Positions 5,055 to 6,725 of a stretch of DNA of 6,725 nucleotides are shown here, piece by piece. The translations under genes were made by a program, and so were the position numbers. Source of the stretch: CAYMTN01 sp964393335 (GTDB lineage Bacteria; Chloroflexota; Anaerolineae; Aggregatilineales; Aggregatilineaceae); assembly GCA_964393335.1 (NCBI GenBank), contig CAYMTN010000268.1, positions 1 through 6,725 on the forward strand. The letters run 5' to 3'. Under the pieces are notes generated by a model. That model was given only the letters and a program-made list of their open reading frames with translations. It made no database searches and was not told where the DNA came from. How positions within the stretch are numbered: the stretch's first letter is position 1; each line of letters opens with the position of its first letter.

Positions 5055-6725
5055 TTACGGGATCGGCACGTTCAGGCGCAACTGCTGCAACTGCCGCAGC
5101 GCGATCAGGTTGCGGTTGGGCACGCCAAACGTGTTGAGTTCCTGATCGGTGAACTGGTCGCTTGCGCCCGATGACGTGGGGCGCAAGCTGCCATCCACCG
5201 CACCGGGCACGGTCTGGGCGATGACGCGCCAGACGTTCAGCAGCGGCAGGTTGTTCGACTGCGCGAGTCCGGCGATCACGTTGTTGATGGCCAGCGGCGA
5301 CGGTATGGTACTCGCGCCACCGGGGATAGTCGCCAGCACTGGGATCGCGCTCCACTGGATGCTGGTGTCGATGATCGTTTGCAGGCTGGCGGCAAACTGG
5401 TCGGGCGGCGTGCCGCTCAGCACGTCGTTGCGCCCGATGAAGACGAAGATCACGGCGGGCCGGTTGACGCGCAGCTCGCACGCCAGCGGCGTCTCACCCG
5501 CCTGGCAGAAACCGGGATCGGCCTGCGCCGGATCGATCAGGTCCGCTGCCCGCCAGTTGGGATTCGCCCCAAGAGTGCCGCCGGACTGGAAGCTGTTGCC
5601 ACCCACCGGCAGCGGCGTGCTGATGTAATAGAACACCAGGTCGCTGAGCGCCTGCGCATCCGGCAGCCCGTCGAAGTTACCCTCGCCATCCCCCAGATCG
5701 CCCAGGAACAGGCCGGGCGGCGTATCACCTACGACGCTGAAAACGCCAGGGTTCGCCGGCGGCGATATGCTCTGCCCGCGCGCGTAAATGTCACGCACCG
5801 TGTTTTGGACGTTGCCCTCTACCGGCGACACGTTCGGGATGGTCCCCAGGTCGATCCCGCTCGGCGGCGGCGCTTCGGTGGGCGGCATCGATGGTTGTTC
5901 GACGGTCACGGAGAAAGTCGCGCTGGCGCTGCCGCCGCGCCCATCTTCGACGCTGACGGTGATCGTCGCGGTCCCCGGCGCGCTGGCGGTCAGGTTGACG
6001 TCGCCCATGCCGGGCGTGAAGGCCATCACGACGCCGCCGTTATCGGACGTGGCGACCGGGTTGATCAGCGCGTCGCCGTCCGGATCGGACGCGGTGAACG
6101 GCACGTCGATCACGTCGCCGACGTTGAGCGTTTGCGGCGGGATCGGCTCGATCACGGGGTTGCGGTTGGGCTGCACGACGGTCACGGAGAAAGTCGCGCT
6201 GGCGCTGCCGCCGCGCCCATCTTCGACGCTNNNNNNNNNNNNNNNNNNNNNNNNNNNNNNNNNNNNNNNNNNNNNNNNNNNNNNNNNNNNNNNNNNNNNN
6301 NNNNNNNNNNNNNNNNNNNNNNNNNNNNNNTGCGGCGGGATCGGCTCGATCACGGGGTTGCGGTTGGGCTGCACGACGGTCACGGTGAAGGCCGTGCTGG
6401 TGCTGCCGCCGCGCCCGTCTTCGACGCTGACGGTCACGGTTGCGGTACCGGGCGCGCTGGCCGTCAGGTTGACGGTGCCGACGTTCGAGGCGAAGGCCAG
6501 CACGCCGGGATTATCCGAGATCGCGACCGGATTCACCAGGGTGTCGCCGTCCGGATCAAATGCTTTGTACGACACGTCAACGACATCGCCGACATTGAGC
6601 GTCTGGTCCGGGATGATGTTGATCACCGGGTTCTGATTCGGCACCTCGGTCGCCGTCGGCGTCTCGGTGGGCGTTTCGGTGAACGTGGCGGTCGCCGTTG
6701 ACGTCTCGGTGGGCGTTTCGGTGAA
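5055..6725 (-). CDS. Large secreted repeat protein with C-terminal degenerate SGNH-hydrolase-like domain (5' end outside window)
   Basis: Partial gene with about 556 codons visible, including the gap. From the N-terminal side it reads a TPE linker (6639-6725, TETPTETPTATE), then three cadherin/Ig-like units of about 92 residues (5892-6638, each with DPDGD and SVEDGRGG), a Pro-rich hinge (about 5850-5891), and a C-terminal domain (5055 to about 5850). The last resembles SGNH/GDSL hydrolases: VGDT (block I; Thr codon 5721-5723), GRND (block III; Asn codon 5427-5429) and VDGSLRPT where DGxHL is expected. The nucleophile Ser is Thr and the His is missing; in fact no histidine occurs anywhere in the visible protein. 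Two Cys (FCQAGETPLAC) may form a disulfide. It is probably an extracellular adhesion or carbohydrate-binding protein rather than an esterase. The frame is open to the right edge, so the GTG at 6644 is an internal Val codon and not a start. The gene is interrupted by 100 Ns (6231-6330), but its frame is consistent across them. Confidence 0.85.
   Translation of the reverse strand, partial: FTETPTETSTATATFTETPTETPTATEVPNQNPVINIIPDQTLNVGDVVDVSYKAFDPDGDTLVNPVAISDNPGVLAFASNVGTVNLTASAPGTATVTVSVEDGRGGSTSTAFTVTVVQPNRNPVIEPIPPXXXXXXXXXXXXXXXXXXXXXXXXXXXXXXXXXXSVEDGRGGSASATFSVTVVQPNRNPVIEPIPPQTLNVGDVIDVPFTASDPDGDALINPVATSDNGGVVMAFTPGMGDVNLTASAPGTATITVSVEDGRGGSASATFSVTVEQPSMPPTEAPPPSGIDLGTIPNVSPVEGNVQNTVRDIYARGQSISPPANPGVFSVVGDTPPGLFLGDLGDGEGNFDGLPDAQALSDLVFYYISTPLPVGGNSFQSGGTLGANPNWRAADLIDPAQADPGFCQAGETPLACELRVNRPAVIFVFIGRNDVLSGTPPDQFAASLQTIIDTSIQWSAIPVLATIPGGASTIPSPLAINNVIAGLAQSNNLPLLNVWRVIAQTVPGAVDGSLRPTSSGASDQFTDQELNTFGVPNRNLIALRQLQQLRLNVPIP
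5892..6638 (-). repeat. Tandem cadherin/Ig-like repeat units, period 276 bp
   Basis: The units are 6366-6638 (91 codons), 6168-6365 (interrupted by Ns) and 5892-6167 (92 codons). Each starts N-R/Q-N-P-V-I and carries QTLNVGDVxDV, DPDGD, VNLTASAPGTAT and SVEDGRGG. The two units nearer the C terminus are almost identical in DNA: 5900-5954 equals 6176-6230, and 6133-6187 equals 6331-6385 (55 bp each). The outermost unit is clearly diverged. This suggests recent unit duplication or gene conversion next to an older copy. DPDGD motifs in such folds often bind calcium. Confidence 0.9.
6231..6330. other. Assembly gap of 100 Ns inside a repeat unit
   Basis: Exactly 100 Ns, the conventional length for a gap of unknown size. 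It falls within the second repeat unit, between sequences that are identical to the neighbouring unit. In the intact unit the matching interval (5955-6132) is 178 bp, so 100 is probably not the true length. Confidence 0.95.
6661..6725 (-). repeat. Direct repeat in the TPE linker
   Basis: A 23-bp sequence at 6661-6683 recurs exactly at 6703-6725, a period of 42 bp or 14 codons. It encodes FTETPTET, with the linker reading ..TETPTETSTATATFTETPTETP... The linker continues past the window edge, so more copies are possible. Confidence 0.8.

Noticed and set aside
5892..6638. CRISPR-like array
   Set aside because: The period is 276 bp, in frame, with the whole unit coding for a folded domain; there are no short repeats alternating with unique spacers.
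6642..6644. GTG as the start of the repeat protein
   Set aside because: The frame continues upstream through a TPE linker to the window edge with no stop, no ribosome binding site precedes the GTG, and a secreted protein would need a signal peptide.
5379..6701. Plus-strand open frame of 440 codons opposite the repeat protein
   Set aside because: It is antisense to the cadherin-like repeats, and its internal repetition only copies that of the true gene. No ribosome binding site or known domain was seen.

Overview
The window is GC-rich bacterial DNA, most likely from a member of the Chloroflexota (Anaerolineae-like). The main clue is that three of its six genes encode exported proteins with Thr-Pro-Glu linkers (TPTxTPT, PTETP). 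These are common in that phylum between signal peptide, wall-binding and catalytic domains. The assignment is inferred from sequence style only. The window contains one run of 100 Ns, and the last gene runs off the right edge.

Layout from left to right. At 45-971 (+) is a polytopic membrane protein that keeps the outline of a CPBP/CAAX-type intramembrane protease but has lost its catalytic residues. It faces a minus-strand group that is transcribed right to left: a Ser-hydrolase of the esterase D/FrmB type (3486-4493), a lipoprotein with LysM and a LasA-like M23 peptidase domain (1912-3489), and a secreted SH3b protein with a C-terminal membrane anchor (997-1788). The esterase and peptidase genes overlap by ATGA. 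The SH3b gene has its own plausible promoter in a 123-bp gap. Divergent from the esterase is a small SCP2 lipid-binding protein gene (4652-4984, +). Convergent with that, across a GC-rich hairpin, is the 3' part of a large minus-strand gene (5055 to beyond 6725). This gene encodes a TPE linker, at least three cadherin/Ig-like repeats of about 92 residues, and a C-terminal SGNH-like domain without the catalytic Ser and His.

Functionally, the minus-strand group looks like a small cell-envelope module: a wall-binding endopeptidase lipoprotein, a wall-binding SH3b membrane protein and a cytoplasmic esterase. The SCP2 gene shares a divergent control region with the esterase, and both could act on acyl lipids, but this is only suggested by position. 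I see no RNA genes, CRISPR arrays or mobile elements, and no convincing new multi-gene system. The most unusual points are the two degenerate enzymes, the LasA-type zinc-site spacing, the repeat-induced assembly gap whose true size can be predicted, and two promoters that share a -35 box embedded in inverted repeats.
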